Notes: generated by a model from the sequence alone, not told the origin. DNA of 54,694 nucleotides from an uncultured Clostridia bacterium (GCA_944387895.1 CALXGQ010000023.1:1-54694); one strand, 5' to 3'; shown: positions 8,387-16,848, counted from the first letter of the stretch. Program-made: numbers and translations.

Positions 8387-9261
8387 CAGGACTGGTGCTG
8401 ATTGATAAACCTGCCGGGATGACCTCTTTTGGCGTCGTTGCCCGGCTGCGCCGGATGACCGGCGAAAAATGCGGCCATAGCGGCACGCTGGATCCCATGG
8501 CGACCGGGCTTTTGCCGGTGATGGTCGGCCGGGCGACAAAGCTTTGCTCCCTTTTTACCGAGGGGCGCAAGCGCTATACCGGCGTGCTGCGTTTTGGGCT
8601 GACTACCGATACGGGCGATATCACCGGCGCAATCCTGGAAGAGCGGGCGGGAATGCCCTCTGAGGAGGCGCTTCGGGCGCTTTTGCCGCAGTTTATCGGG
8701 GCGATCACCCAGCGGCCGCCGGCTTATTCGGCCATCAAGGTCAACGGCGTTCCCCTCTACCGGCAGGCAAGAGCCGGCAGAGAGGTAGAGGTTCCGGAAA
8801 GAACGGTGGAAATCGACCGGCTGGAGCTGCTCTCCTATGACGCTGCAGGAAAAGAGGCGGAGCTTTTGGTGGATTGCTCCAAGGGCACCTATATCCGCAG
8901 CCTTTTTTCCGATCTGGCGGCGGCGGCCGGATGCCTGGGAACAACGGCGGCGCTGCGCCGCCTGCGGGCCGGGCGGTTTTCTTTGGAAAACGCCGTTTCG
9001 CTGGAAGAGCTGGAAGCTCATCCGGAAGGGCTGGAGCAGCATCTGATCCCGGTTGAGCAGGCGCTGGAGTTTCTGCCCTGCTACCGGCCGGAGGAATTTT
9101 TTGCCGTTCTGCTGCAAAATGGCTGCGCGGTAGCGGTGAAGAAGCTGCGGGGTCTTCCCGCCGGCCTTTGCACCGTCTGGAAAGGCGGCGTGCTGATCGG
9201 GCTGGGGGATCAAATCGAAAAGGACGGAGAGATCTTATTTAAGGTCGTTACACATTTATGA
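8383..9261 (+). CDS. truB: tRNA pseudouridine(55) synthase TruB
   Basis: Makes pseudouridine at position 55 in the T loop of tRNAs. The 292 residues start with VLIDKPAGMTSF and contain the catalytic-aspartate motif SGTLDPMATGLL, the PPAYSAIKVNGVPLYRQAR segment and the CSKGTYIRSL motif. A C-terminal PUA-like part is present. The GTG start overlaps the nrnA stop by 4 bases and the end overlaps the ribF start (ATGA). Confidence 0.95.
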   Translation: MTGLVLIDKPAGMTSFGVVARLRRMTGEKCGHSGTLDPMATGLLPVMVGRATKLCSLFTEGRKRYTGVLRFGLTTDTGDITGAILEERAGMPSEEALRALLPQFIGAITQRPPAYSAIKVNGVPLYRQARAGREVEVPERTVEIDRLELLSYDAAGKEAELLVDCSKGTYIRSLFSDLAAAAGCLGTTAALRRLRAGRFSLENAVSLEELEAHPEGLEQHLIPVEQALEFLPCYRPEEFFAVLLQNGCAVAVKKLRGLPAGLCTVWKGGVLIGLGDQIEKDGEILFKVVTHL

Positions 9262-10121
9262 CAGCAACGCGTATCATCACAATCGGAAACTTCGACGGCG
9301 TCCATCTGGGGCATCAGGCGCTTTTTGCGCAGCTGAAGGAATGGGCTTTGTCCCTTCATGCGGAGCCGATGGTGCTTTCCTTTTCCGGCAACACCAAGGG
9401 TCGGCGGGTGATCACCGATGAACGGATGAAGGAATGGTATTTCCGTCAATACGGGCTGGAGAACTGGCAGATCCTGGATTTCGACCAGTGGAAGAACGTG
9501 CCCGCAGAGGATTTTGTCGAGGATTTTTTGAAGCATGAGCTGGGCGTGGTCGGGCTGGTCTGCGGGCCGGATTTTCGCTTCGGAAAGGATCAGCTGGGCA
9601 ATGAATTTACGCTGATCGGCCGGGGGATCGCGGTGAAAAAACTGGAGAATCAGATCCTGGACGACCTTCGGATCAGCTCCTCCGGGATCCGCAAGTATCT
9701 GGAGGAAGGCGCGCTGGAGCAGGCGGAGAAACGGATGGGGCATTCCTTTTGCCTGATGGGCGATGTCTGCCACGGGAAGGGGCTGGCGCACCGCTACGGA
9801 CTGCCGACGGTGAATCTTACCCTTTCGGAACAGCAGCTGCTTCCGCCCTTCGGCGTATACGCTGCCTGGGTAGAGGCGGAAGGACGCCGCTATCCGGCCG
9901 CCGCCAATATCGGCGTGCGGCCCACGGTGGAGCAAAGCGAAACACCGAATCTGGAGGCGCATATTTTGGGCGCGGCGCCGGAGCTTTACGGACGGGAGAT
10001 CCGGGTGGAGCTGAAATCCTATCTGCGCCATGAGATGAAATTCGAGAGTGAGGAACAATTGTTTTTGCAGATCCAAAAGGATGGGGAACAGAGTAAAGCA
10101 AGATTGGAGATGCTGAAATGA
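9258..10121 (+). CDS. ribF: Bifunctional riboflavin kinase/FAD synthetase
   Basis: Converts riboflavin to FMN and then FAD. The N-terminal adenylyltransferase domain has GNFDGVHLGHQ (the H-x-G-H site) and SSSGIRKYLEEG; the C-terminal kinase domain has the conserved GLAHRYGLPTVNL, FGVYAAWV and ANIGVRPTV segments. Length (287) is slightly short but complete. The ATG overlaps the truB stop, and the end overlaps the next lipoprotein gene (ATGA), extending the operon beyond its usual end. Confidence 0.94.
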   Translation: MTATRIITIGNFDGVHLGHQALFAQLKEWALSLHAEPMVLSFSGNTKGRRVITDERMKEWYFRQYGLENWQILDFDQWKNVPAEDFVEDFLKHELGVVGLVCGPDFRFGKDQLGNEFTLIGRGIAVKKLENQILDDLRISSSGIRKYLEEGALEQAEKRMGHSFCLMGDVCHGKGLAHRYGLPTVNLTLSEQQLLPPFGVYAAWVEAEGRRYPAAANIGVRPTVEQSETPNLEAHILGAAPELYGREIRVELKSYLRHEMKFESEEQLFLQIQKDGEQSKARLEMLK

Positions 10122-11140
10122 AAAAATGGATGGCATTGCTGCTGTGCGGCGTGCTTTTGTGCGCGGCCGGCGGTTGCCGGAAAACAGAAGAAGCCCGGGT
10201 TCGGGAGGATTCTGCCGGAACCGGCTATGGCGTCAGCCAGAAAAGTGCGCTGATCATGCAGGATCTTTATATTCTGAAGCCCGGCCTCTCCCGGGATACC
10301 GTGCAGGAATCCCTGGGCAGCCCGCAGACTTTTGTGGTTTCGGAGAGCAATAACGATACCTACCGCCTGACCGGCGGGGAAACGGTCGAGCTTCAATACA
10401 GCAAGGCCGAAAAGCTTGAAACCGCGGTTTATACTGATTCTTCCGGCGTGGAACAGGACTTTTTTCAATACCTCAGCGATCTGGGGATCCTGAAAAGCTA
10501 TACCGGCTCCGGCAGCAGCAACGACAATCCGTCGGGCGGCTCTTCCGGCGGTGCGGAGGAGAACGGGGACGAGGACGAAGCGGGATCTGTTCCGGGCGCT
10601 GAAACCAGCTATTTTTCCACCGAACGATACAGCTATGAGCTGGCGGAGGAGATTCTTGAGCTGGGCGTCCAGCGTGAAACGGTGGTATCGGCGCTGGGCA
10701 AGCCCAATAGCTTCAGCTCCATCACCTTTGAAAAAGACAGTTATCTGATCGATGTCTATATTATGGAGGACGGCAGCAGCCTCTATCTGGACTACGGATA
10801 TAACCGCAGCACGCTGCGTGCGGTGCGCAGGGTCAGCGGAACCACTTCTTCCAGCTATCTTGGCACCTGGGGGCAGGAGGAAAAGCCGGAGGGCTTTATC
10901 CGGATGACCCGGAGTCAGGCGCTGTTCAATACCCTCCAGCGCAACGCGAAGCCCTCGGAGCTTTACCGCCGGTTTGGAGAGCCGGACTGGTTGGAGGGCA
11001 GCGCCACCCATTACCGGGACGCTTACCAGCTTTTGGACGGCGCGGTCTTTTATCTGGATTTCGGCGCCGATCATGCGGGGCTGACCGCGGCGGTTTTGAT
11101 AAAATCCGATGGAACGATCGTCAATTATACGCTGCGTTGA
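10118..11140 (+). CDS. Lipoprotein with three BamE/SmpA-like repeats
   Basis: A 340-residue secreted protein. The signal peptide (MKKWMALLLCGVLLCAAGGC) ends in a lipobox with Cys20. Three related units follow, at about residues 48-110, 173-240 and 267-335. Each has an amphipathic helix, a G-x-S/R segment leading to LGSP, LGKP or FGEP, then beta strands with a Y-x-L/Y-LDYG pattern. This resembles the small BamE/SmpA lipoprotein fold. A Gly/Ser/Asp/Glu-rich linker (about 128-160) separates units 1 and 2. It is coupled to ribF and followed by another lipoprotein. Function unknown; scaffold or inhibitor roles are possible. Confidence 0.75.
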   Translation: MKKWMALLLCGVLLCAAGGCRKTEEARVREDSAGTGYGVSQKSALIMQDLYILKPGLSRDTVQESLGSPQTFVVSESNNDTYRLTGGETVELQYSKAEKLETAVYTDSSGVEQDFFQYLSDLGILKSYTGSGSSNDNPSGGSSGGAEENGDEDEAGSVPGAETSYFSTERYSYELAEEILELGVQRETVVSALGKPNSFSSITFEKDSYLIDVYIMEDGSSLYLDYGYNRSTLRAVRRVSGTTSSSYLGTWGQEEKPEGFIRMTRSQALFNTLQRNAKPSELYRRFGEPDWLEGSATHYRDAYQLLDGAVFYLDFGADHAGLTAAVLIKSDGTIVNYTLR

Positions 11141-11159
11141 GTGGATGAGAGGTCGCATT

Positions 11160-11690
11160 ATGAAAAAAATCATTGCCTTTGCGGCGGTTTTAGCGCTGCT
11201 TTTCGCGCTGACCGGCTGTAAAACCACCCGGGAAGATTTAAAATTTTATGTTGTGCCCGGCGCGCTGGTTACGCGGGATATGGATGACCATACTCTTTTT
11301 GATCTGGCCAAATCAGAGGGGCGCCTTGCCTTCACCGGCGCGGATATTGCCGGCTGGCTTTGGGAGGATCAGCGGGTGCAGCTTCAGAACGTATACGTTC
11401 TGGGCGGCGCGGGGGACGGCGGAAGCGCCCTCTTTCAGGCGGATGCCGAGGACTGCTTTGTTCTGGCCATCGGCAACCGGGTGATTTACGCGGGCGGCTT
11501 TGCCGCCGGGAGCGGTTCGGTCAAGGCGAGCCGGAACCCTTATATTCAGGATGGAGAGGACGATACGTTTTATCTGCTCTGTGATGAGAAATATCAGGAG
11601 GGGGAGGACCCCCGCGCCAGCACGGTGCTGTATGACTATCTGGCGGAGCAGCAGCTTCTGGTTTCAACGATTCAGAGCAAGGACGATTGA
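11160..11690 (+). CDS. Small lipoprotein, unknown function
   Basis: A 176-residue secreted protein. The start at 11160 gives a clean signal peptide (MKKIIAFAAVLALLFALTGC) with an LTGC lipobox; an earlier ATG at 11109 would bury it. The mature part has alternating beta strands (LQNVYVLGGAGDGGSALF, CFVLAIGNRVIYAGGF) but I recognise no domain. It follows the repeat lipoprotein by 19 bases and precedes the ABC exporter, so all three may be co-transcribed. Membrane-surface location is inferred from the signal. Confidence 0.7.
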   Translation: MKKIIAFAAVLALLFALTGCKTTREDLKFYVVPGALVTRDMDDHTLFDLAKSEGRLAFTGADIAGWLWEDQRVQLQNVYVLGGAGDGGSALFQADAEDCFVLAIGNRVIYAGGFAAGSGSVKASRNPYIQDGEDDTFYLLCDEKYQEGEDPRASTVLYDYLAEQQLLVSTIQSKDD

Positions 11691-11751
11691 CGGCGCTCCC
11701 ACTAGGCATTTTGCCCGGCGGGTCTGCCGTGCTTGAAAAGGAGATGAGCAT

Positions 11752-13659
11752 ATGCCGCCACAAAATCCGCCGCCCATGCCCGGCGGGGGCAGAGGTCCGC
11801 GCCGCGAGCTGACGGAGGAGGAAAAAAAGAATGCGCCGAAGCTGACCTGGCCGTTGGCGAAGCGTATTCTGGCCTGGCTGCGCCCGTATAAGGGGCGGCT
11901 GGCGCTGGTTTTGATTTGTATCACCGTTTCCGGGATCCTGAGCGTGGTGCCTTCGCTGCTTACCGGGCAGATGATCGATAAGGGTCTTTATGAAGGGGAC
12001 GTAGCTCTGCTGATCCGGCTGGCGCTGCTTTCTCTTTTTGTTCTGGTGCTCTCCAATCTGATTTCCGCCGGCGAGGTTTATCTTACCAGCTGGATCGGGC
12101 AGCACGTCACCTATGATATGCGCAATCAGATGTATGCCCATCTGCAAAAAATGAGTCATCGGTTTTTCACCGCCAATATGCAGGGCGATATCATCACCCG
12201 GATGACGGAGGATATCGGCGGCGTGCAGACGGTGATCGCCAATACCTTTCTGAATTTTTTCAGCAACTGCGCGCTGGTCATCATCACGCTGATCACGCTT
12301 TTTCAAAAAAGCTGGATCCTGGCTCTGGCCGGTGTCGCCATGGTGCCGCTTCTGGTGCTGCCCACGCGGCTGGTGGGGAAAAAACGCTGGCAGATCGCCG
12401 ATGAAACCCAGCGCCAGCGGGATCAGGCCAACCAGATCCTCAACGAAACGCTGAGCGTGAGCGGCCAGCTGCTGGTCAAGCTTTTTACCAACGAGCAACG
12501 GGAATATGAGGCCTATAAGGCCATCAACAGGGAAACGACCCGCCTTGCCATCCGGGAGCGGCTTTTGGGGCTGTGGTTCTGGCGTACCCTGCGGGTGCTG
12601 CGCGGGATGATGCCGCTGCTGATCTATGTCGCGGCGGGGCTGATCATGTATCGCGTCGGCAACGGCGATCTGACCGTCGGTGATACGACGGTCATTGTTG
12701 CCCTGATCAATAAGCTGTATCAGCCGGTCGATCAGCTTCTCAACGTCCAGTCGGACGTGATCCGCTCCATGGCTCTTTTCAACCGGATCTTTGAATATTT
12801 CGACCGGAAGCCGGAGGTGGAAAGCCCGCCGGACGGCTACCGCCCTGCAAAGGTACGGGGGGATATTGCCTTTGAAAACGTATCCTTTTCCTATTCGGAG
12901 GAAAAGGAGCTTCTGCGGGATATCACCTTCCGCGCGGAGGCGGGAAAGACGATCGCGATCGTGGGCGCCAGCGGAAGCGGGAAATCCACGCTGGTCAACC
13001 TGCTGCCCCGGCTCTACGACGTGCAGGCCGGGCGGGTAACGCTGGACGGTGTGGATCTGCGGGCGTGGGATCTGACCGCTCTGCGCCGTCAGATCGCGAT
13101 GGTGACGCAGGAATCCTATCTGTTCAACGATACGGTGCGGGCGAATCTGCTCTATGCAAAGCCAGACGCCACCGACGCGGAGCTGGAGCAGGCCTGCCGC
13201 GACGCGAATATCCATGATTTTATCAAGACCCTGCCTCAGGGCTATGATACGGAGGTGGGGAACCGGGGATTTAAGCTGTCCGGCGGCGAAAAGCAGCGTC
13301 TTTCCATCGCCCGGGCGATTTTGAAAAATCCGCGGGTGCTGATTCTGGATGAAGCCACCTCTTCGCTGGATTCCATATCCGAGAGCCTGATCCAGGCGGC
13401 GATCGGTCCGCTTCTGAAGGGGCGAACCTCCATTGTAATCGCCCACCGGCTCACGACGATTTTATCTTCCGATGAGATTCTGGTCATGCAAAACGGCCGG
13501 ATCGTGGAACGGGGGCGCCACGAGGAGCTGGTGGAGCAGAACGGCGTATACCGCATGCTCTATGAAACCCAGTTCCGTTACGCGCTGGACGATTATGAAA
13601 AGCGGAAAAACGACGGTGTAGAATTACACCGTTCGGAGGAGGATGTCTCCCATGTTTGA
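11752..13659 (+). CDS. ABC exporter, fused membrane and ATPase domains
   Basis: A 635-residue type IV exporter half-transporter. After a Pro/Gly-rich N-terminus come six membrane helices (about 40-330) and an ATPase domain with Walker A GASGSGKST (about 403), signature LSGGEKQR, Walker B VLILDEATSS and the H-loop AHRL. Such proteins export lipids, peptides or drugs, or serve as heterodimer halves; no partner is adjacent, so a homodimer is likely. The last codons include a rare-codon palindrome (13614-13631). GGAGGAGG near the end serves the next ORF, which overlaps by 8 bases. Confidence 0.9.
   Translation: MPPQNPPPMPGGGRGPRRELTEEEKKNAPKLTWPLAKRILAWLRPYKGRLALVLICITVSGILSVVPSLLTGQMIDKGLYEGDVALLIRLALLSLFVLVLSNLISAGEVYLTSWIGQHVTYDMRNQMYAHLQKMSHRFFTANMQGDIITRMTEDIGGVQTVIANTFLNFFSNCALVIITLITLFQKSWILALAGVAMVPLLVLPTRLVGKKRWQIADETQRQRDQANQILNETLSVSGQLLVKLFTNEQREYEAYKAINRETTRLAIRERLLGLWFWRTLRVLRGMMPLLIYVAAGLIMYRVGNGDLTVGDTTVIVALINKLYQPVDQLLNVQSDVIRSMALFNRIFEYFDRKPEVESPPDGYRPAKVRGDIAFENVSFSYSEEKELLRDITFRAEAGKTIAIVGASGSGKSTLVNLLPRLYDVQAGRVTLDGVDLRAWDLTALRRQIAMVTQESYLFNDTVRANLLYAKPDATDAELEQACRDANIHDFIKTLPQGYDTEVGNRGFKLSGGEKQRLSIARAILKNPRVLILDEATSSLDSISESLIQAAIGPLLKGRTSIVIAHRLTTILSSDEILVMQNGRIVERGRHEELVEQNGVYRMLYETQFRYALDDYEKRKNDGVELHRSEEDVSHV
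13614..13631. promoter_or_regulatory. Palindrome GGTGTAGAATTACACC at the end of the ABC gene
   Basis: CGGTGTAGAATTACACCG lies within the last codons of the exporter, about 20 bases before the next start codon. The same sequence (one base different) occurs at the end of deoB (41510-41525). Both are read as GGT GTA RAA TTA CAC CGT, codons that are uncommon in this GC-biased genome. A protein-binding site is possible. Confidence 0.4.
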
Positions 13660-13843
13660 GAAAAATGTCTATCTGGAAAAGAACATTCCCGGCGCAAATG
13701 TGCTGGGCGCGGAGCTGCCGGTTTACCGCCACGGCAGCCATGCCCTGACCGATCCCGACAATGAGATTGCCATCTGCTATGTGCAGCATGTGCGCGGCTG
13801 CAGCTTTGCCTGTAACGAGCTGTTTTCCCCCTGCGCGCGCTGA
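13652..13843 (+). CDS. Small unknown ORF between exporter and AraC regulator
   Basis: A 63-residue frame starting at an ATG 9 bases after a strong GGAGGAGG. It overlaps the exporter stop by 8 bases, which looks like translational coupling. The sequence begins MFEKNVYLEKNIPGANVLGA and contains three cysteines near the C-terminus (RGCSFACNELFSPC). I recognise no family. It could be a short genuine protein or the 5' remnant of a longer gene truncated before the AraC gene. There is no signal peptide or membrane segment. Confidence 0.4.
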   Translation: MFEKNVYLEKNIPGANVLGAELPVYRHGSHALTDPDNEIAICYVQHVRGCSFACNELFSPCAR

Positions 13844-13867
13844 TCTGCGAAGAACGAGCTTTTAACC

Positions 13868-14737
13868 ATGCGTGTTTATAAAAAAGAAACCATCTTCAGC
13901 GAGCATCCCGGACTTACCGTCCGCCAGCATCAGATGACCTCCGATGAGCCGGAGCATCTGCATGAGTTTATTGAGATTGTCTATGTGATGGATGGCGCCG
14001 GGGTACACGGTATCAACGGGGTGGAATACCGGGTGCGCCGGGGCGCGCTGCTGTTTATCAATTATCGGCAGACCCATTACTTCAAAACCGACCGGGAAAT
14101 GGAAATCTGCAATATTCTGCTGGATCCCGAGTGGATCAGCGAAAAGCTGATTGAGCCGGAAAATGCGTTTGAGCTGCTGACCCTGTCGGGCTTTTCTGCG
14201 TTTCAGCAGGAAATCGATACCGAAACGCCGCTGGTGCTTTTCAGCGGCGGGGAGCGCAGCCGTTTGGAACGGCTGATCCGGGAAATGGCCGGGGAGCTGG
14301 AACGGCGGGAGCCGGGCTATGAAACGGTGCTGAAAGCGCAGATCAATGTGCTGCTGACGTTGATTTTCCGTAAAATGTCGCTGGGCGCCCGCCGGGCGGA
14401 GCAGTTGGGTCTTTCACCGGATTTTTTGCAGTATATCCGGGATCATTGCGCCGAAAAGCTGACGCTGGAGGCGCTTTCCCGCAGCTGCTTTTATAATCCC
14501 TCCTATTTCAGCCGCCTTTTTAAGGAGCACTACGGAATGACGCTGACCGCCTTTATCGGGCAAAGCCGGCTGGAGCGGGCCCGACGCCTGCTGGAGGAGA
14601 CCTCCGCCTCTGCGGAGGAGATTGCCGCCCAGGCGGGCTTCAGCAGCCGGAATACTTTTTACAAGCAGTTTCGGGAGCAGTTCGGTATGACGCCGCAGGC
14701 CTATCGGAAAGTAAAAAAAGAGGACAAAGAAAGGTAA
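13868..14737 (+). CDS. AraC-family regulator next to ADP-ribosylglycohydrolase
   Basis: A 289-residue regulator with an N-terminal cupin-like ligand domain (HLHEFIEIVYVMDGAGVH, about 35-90) and two C-terminal helix-turn-helix motifs (about 195-285: LTLEALSRSCFYNPSYFSRLF and AEEIAAQAGFSSRNTFYKQF). Such proteins usually activate a neighbouring sugar or glycoside gene in response to a small ligand. It is followed by a perfect palindrome overlapping a promoter and then the ADP-ribosylglycohydrolase, the most likely target. Its own ribosome site is weak. Confidence 0.88.
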   Translation: MRVYKKETIFSEHPGLTVRQHQMTSDEPEHLHEFIEIVYVMDGAGVHGINGVEYRVRRGALLFINYRQTHYFKTDREMEICNILLDPEWISEKLIEPENAFELLTLSGFSAFQQEIDTETPLVLFSGGERSRLERLIREMAGELERREPGYETVLKAQINVLLTLIFRKMSLGARRAEQLGLSPDFLQYIRDHCAEKLTLEALSRSCFYNPSYFSRLFKEHYGMTLTAFIGQSRLERARRLLEETSASAEEIAAQAGFSSRNTFYKQFREQFGMTPQAYRKVKKEDKER

Positions 14738-14747
14738 ATCCGTGCGA

Positions 14748-14777
14748 TTGAACCGGGGGTCTTTCCTATGATAAAAT
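14748..14777 (+). promoter_or_regulatory. Promoter of the ADP-ribosylglycohydrolase gene
   Basis: TTGAAC at 14748-14753 and TAAAAT at 14772-14777 with an 18-bp spacer. The -10 hexamer falls inside the loop of the palindrome 14758-14794. Confidence 0.5.
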
Positions 14778-14794
14778 ACGTCATAGGAAAGACC
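14758..14794. promoter_or_regulatory. Perfect 14-bp palindrome, operator or terminator
   Basis: GGTCTTTCCTATGA at 14758-14771 and TCATAGGAAAGACC at 14781-14794 pair perfectly around a 9-base loop, and TCTATTTTT follows. It can end transcription of the AraC gene, yet it also covers the -10 region of the next promoter, so it may be an operator. Confidence 0.65.
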
Positions 14795-14823
14795 TCTATT
14801 TTTACGGAAAGGACAGATCGGAA

Positions 14824-16278
14824 ATGGTAAAGTTAAACAGAGAAATGCTGAGGGACAAAATTTACGCCTGCTGGATCGGTAAAAACATCGGCGGCACCAT
14901 GGGCGGCCCCTATGAGGGCAAAAAAGAGCTGCTGGATATCAAAGGGTTTGCTTCGGAGAAGGGAGAGCCCCTGCCCAATGACGATTTGGATCTGCAGCTG
15001 ATCTGGCTCTGCGCCATGGAGGAGGTGGGTCCCTATCAGCTGACCGCCCGGGAGCTGGGGGAATACTGGATCAATTATCTGCCGCCGCATTGGAACGAAT
15101 ACGGCATCGGCAAAGCCAACATGAAGGGCGGCCTGCTGCCCCCTCTTTGCGGAGAGTATCACAATGAAAAGTGGCGGAATTCCAACGGAGCGTGGATCCG
15201 CTCTGAAATCTGGGCCTGCCTGGCGCCCGGCTTTCCCCAGGTGGCGCGCCGCTATGCCTTCGAGGACGCCTGCGTGGATCACGGCATGGGCGAGGGAACG
15301 GTGGCGGAGCAGTTTACCGCCACGCTGGAAAGCCTGGCCTTCTTTGCTACCGATATTCGGCAAGTGATCAAGGAGGCGCTGGCGTCCATTCCTGCCGAAA
15401 GCAGAGTGGCAGCAAGCGTCCGCCTTGTATTGGAGGGCTATGACCGGGGCGACGACTGGAAGACGGTGCGCGAGGCCTTGCTGCGGGAAAGCGCGGATCT
15501 GGGCTGGTTTCAGGCGCCGGCCAATGTGGGTTTTGTCGTATTGGGTCTGCTTTACGGGGAGGGCGACTTTAAAAAGTCCATGATCCTGGCCATCAACTGC
15601 GGCGACGACACCGACTGCACCGGCGCCACCGTGGGCGCCTTCCTCGGCATCTTTTACGGCACCGCCGGCATTCCGGAAGACTGGGCGGAATACATCGGGG
15701 AGAAGATTGTTACCATATCGGTGGATCGCTCTTATCGCCGGGTGCGCAGTCTGGATAGCTGCCGGGCGCTGACGGAGCGGGTGATGCAGATGATCCCCAC
15801 GGTTCTGACCGCCAATCAGATCCCCGCCGAGCTGACCGATGGGGAGACCGATCTGACCTGTGATGACCCCATTTGGATCAGCAGCACAAAGCAGCGCACC
15901 GACTACGAACTGGATCCGCTGGTTCGGGGCCGGTATTGCTTCGACGCCTGGGCTTCCTCGCTGCTGCGGGTTCGGGTGGAATATGACAGGCTGCCGGAGC
16001 TTCTGCCCGGCGAGCAGGTCACCGTTACGCTGAATGTGAATAATAAGATGCCCAGCCCGCTGAACGCCGATATCCGGCTGATTCTGCCGGAGGGGCTGAC
16101 CGCCGACCGCAAATACGGAAGGATGTATATTGATCATCAGTGCCATTTGGGCGATAACTGGTCCGTTACCGTTACCGCCACCGAGGAGCTGAAGGCAATG
16201 AACCGGATCATTGCGGAGCTGGACATTCCCGGCCGGCCGCAGCCGGTTCTGATCTCGGTGCCGGTGATGGGAAAGTAA
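14824..16278 (+). CDS. ADP-ribosylglycohydrolase-fold protein with C-terminal extension
   Basis: A 484-residue protein. Residues about 1-325 show the ADP-ribosylglycohydrolase fold, which binds two Mg ions: an N-terminal GKNIGGTMGGPYEG, an acidic PNDDLDLQL motif and a second acidic motif NCGDDTDCTGATVGAFLG. Family members remove ADP-ribose from proteins or nucleosides or hydrolyse other N-glycosidic bonds. Residues about 330-484 form a beta-rich, Ig-like extension (VRVEYDRLPELLPGEQVTV) not present in the minimal enzyme. Its control by the adjacent AraC protein suggests a metabolic glycoside substrate. Translation starts at an ATG after GGAAAGGACAGATCGGAA. Confidence 0.82.
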   Translation: MVKLNREMLRDKIYACWIGKNIGGTMGGPYEGKKELLDIKGFASEKGEPLPNDDLDLQLIWLCAMEEVGPYQLTARELGEYWINYLPPHWNEYGIGKANMKGGLLPPLCGEYHNEKWRNSNGAWIRSEIWACLAPGFPQVARRYAFEDACVDHGMGEGTVAEQFTATLESLAFFATDIRQVIKEALASIPAESRVAASVRLVLEGYDRGDDWKTVREALLRESADLGWFQAPANVGFVVLGLLYGEGDFKKSMILAINCGDDTDCTGATVGAFLGIFYGTAGIPEDWAEYIGEKIVTISVDRSYRRVRSLDSCRALTERVMQMIPTVLTANQIPAELTDGETDLTCDDPIWISSTKQRTDYELDPLVRGRYCFDAWASSLLRVRVEYDRLPELLPGEQVTVTLNVNNKMPSPLNADIRLILPEGLTADRKYGRMYIDHQCHLGDNWSVTVTATEELKAMNRIIAELDIPGRPQPVLISVPVMGK

Positions 16279-16280
16279 AT

Positions 16281-16311
16281 AAAAAAGGAGATGCGCTGCA
16301 TCTCCTTTTTT
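16281..16311. terminator. Bidirectional terminator
   Basis: AAAAAAGGAGATGC (16281-16294) pairs with GCATCTCCTTTTTT (16298-16311). It has A and T tracts on both sides, so it serves the glycohydrolase gene and the convergent XRE gene. Confidence 0.88.
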
Positions 16312-16348
16312 GCTGCAAGGCGGCAGGCGGCGGACGAGGGATCCGGTC

Positions 16349-16663
16349 TTAATAATCTTTTAAAAGCCGCCGGATATTGCTGACGATCAGCAGCAGGTCT
16401 TCTTCGTTGAGCTTTTTCATTTCTTCTACCGCGGTTTGGATCAGCGCCGGATGTTTCATACCTTCGTCAAAAAATTCCTGGGGCGTTACGCCAAAATAAT
16501 CACAGATCGATAAAAATTCCGACAGGGGCGGCAGCGCCTTTCCCGATGAGATGTTATATACATAGCTGCGGCTGTGGCCGAGGTCGTAGCTCATGCGGTA
16601 TTCCGAAACGCCTTTTTGGAGCCGGAGCTGCGTGATACGGTCACGAATGAATTGCGTATCCAT
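16349..16663 (-). CDS. Small XRE-family helix-turn-helix protein
   Basis: 104 residues. The helix-turn-helix occupies about residues 6-62 (ITQLRLQKGVSEYRMSYDLG, then SRSYVYNISSGKALPPLSEF), with a short helical C-terminal tail (VEEMKKLNEEDLLLIVSNIR). It resembles the many small Cro/CI-like regulators in gut Clostridia that control adjacent operons. It is divergent from the VTC-domain gene and separated by 227 bp of AT-rich DNA. Target and signal are unknown. Confidence 0.85.
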   Translation of the reverse strand: MDTQFIRDRITQLRLQKGVSEYRMSYDLGHSRSYVYNISSGKALPPLSEFLSICDYFGVTPQEFFDEGMKHPALIQTAVEEMKKLNEEDLLLIVSNIRRLLKDY

Positions 16664-16848
16664 GTTTTTTTCACCTCTCTTTTCTATATTTTACCAATTG
16701 TTCGACATGACTATACAAATTACATACGCTATTGTTGCGGTTTTGATCATAAAAATTCGTTATCTGTAAAAAAACGCCGATTCTTTAATATTCACCAAAC
16801 GTTAACAAATCCGCTCTGTTTTTTCACAACATTCTCACATTTTTTCGG

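Noticed and set aside
13868..16278. Toxin-antitoxin or defence pair made of a regulator and an ADP-ribosylglycohydrolase
   Set aside because: The regulator is a full-length AraC with a ligand domain, no ADP-ribosyltransferase toxin is adjacent, and each gene seems to have its own transcription signals.
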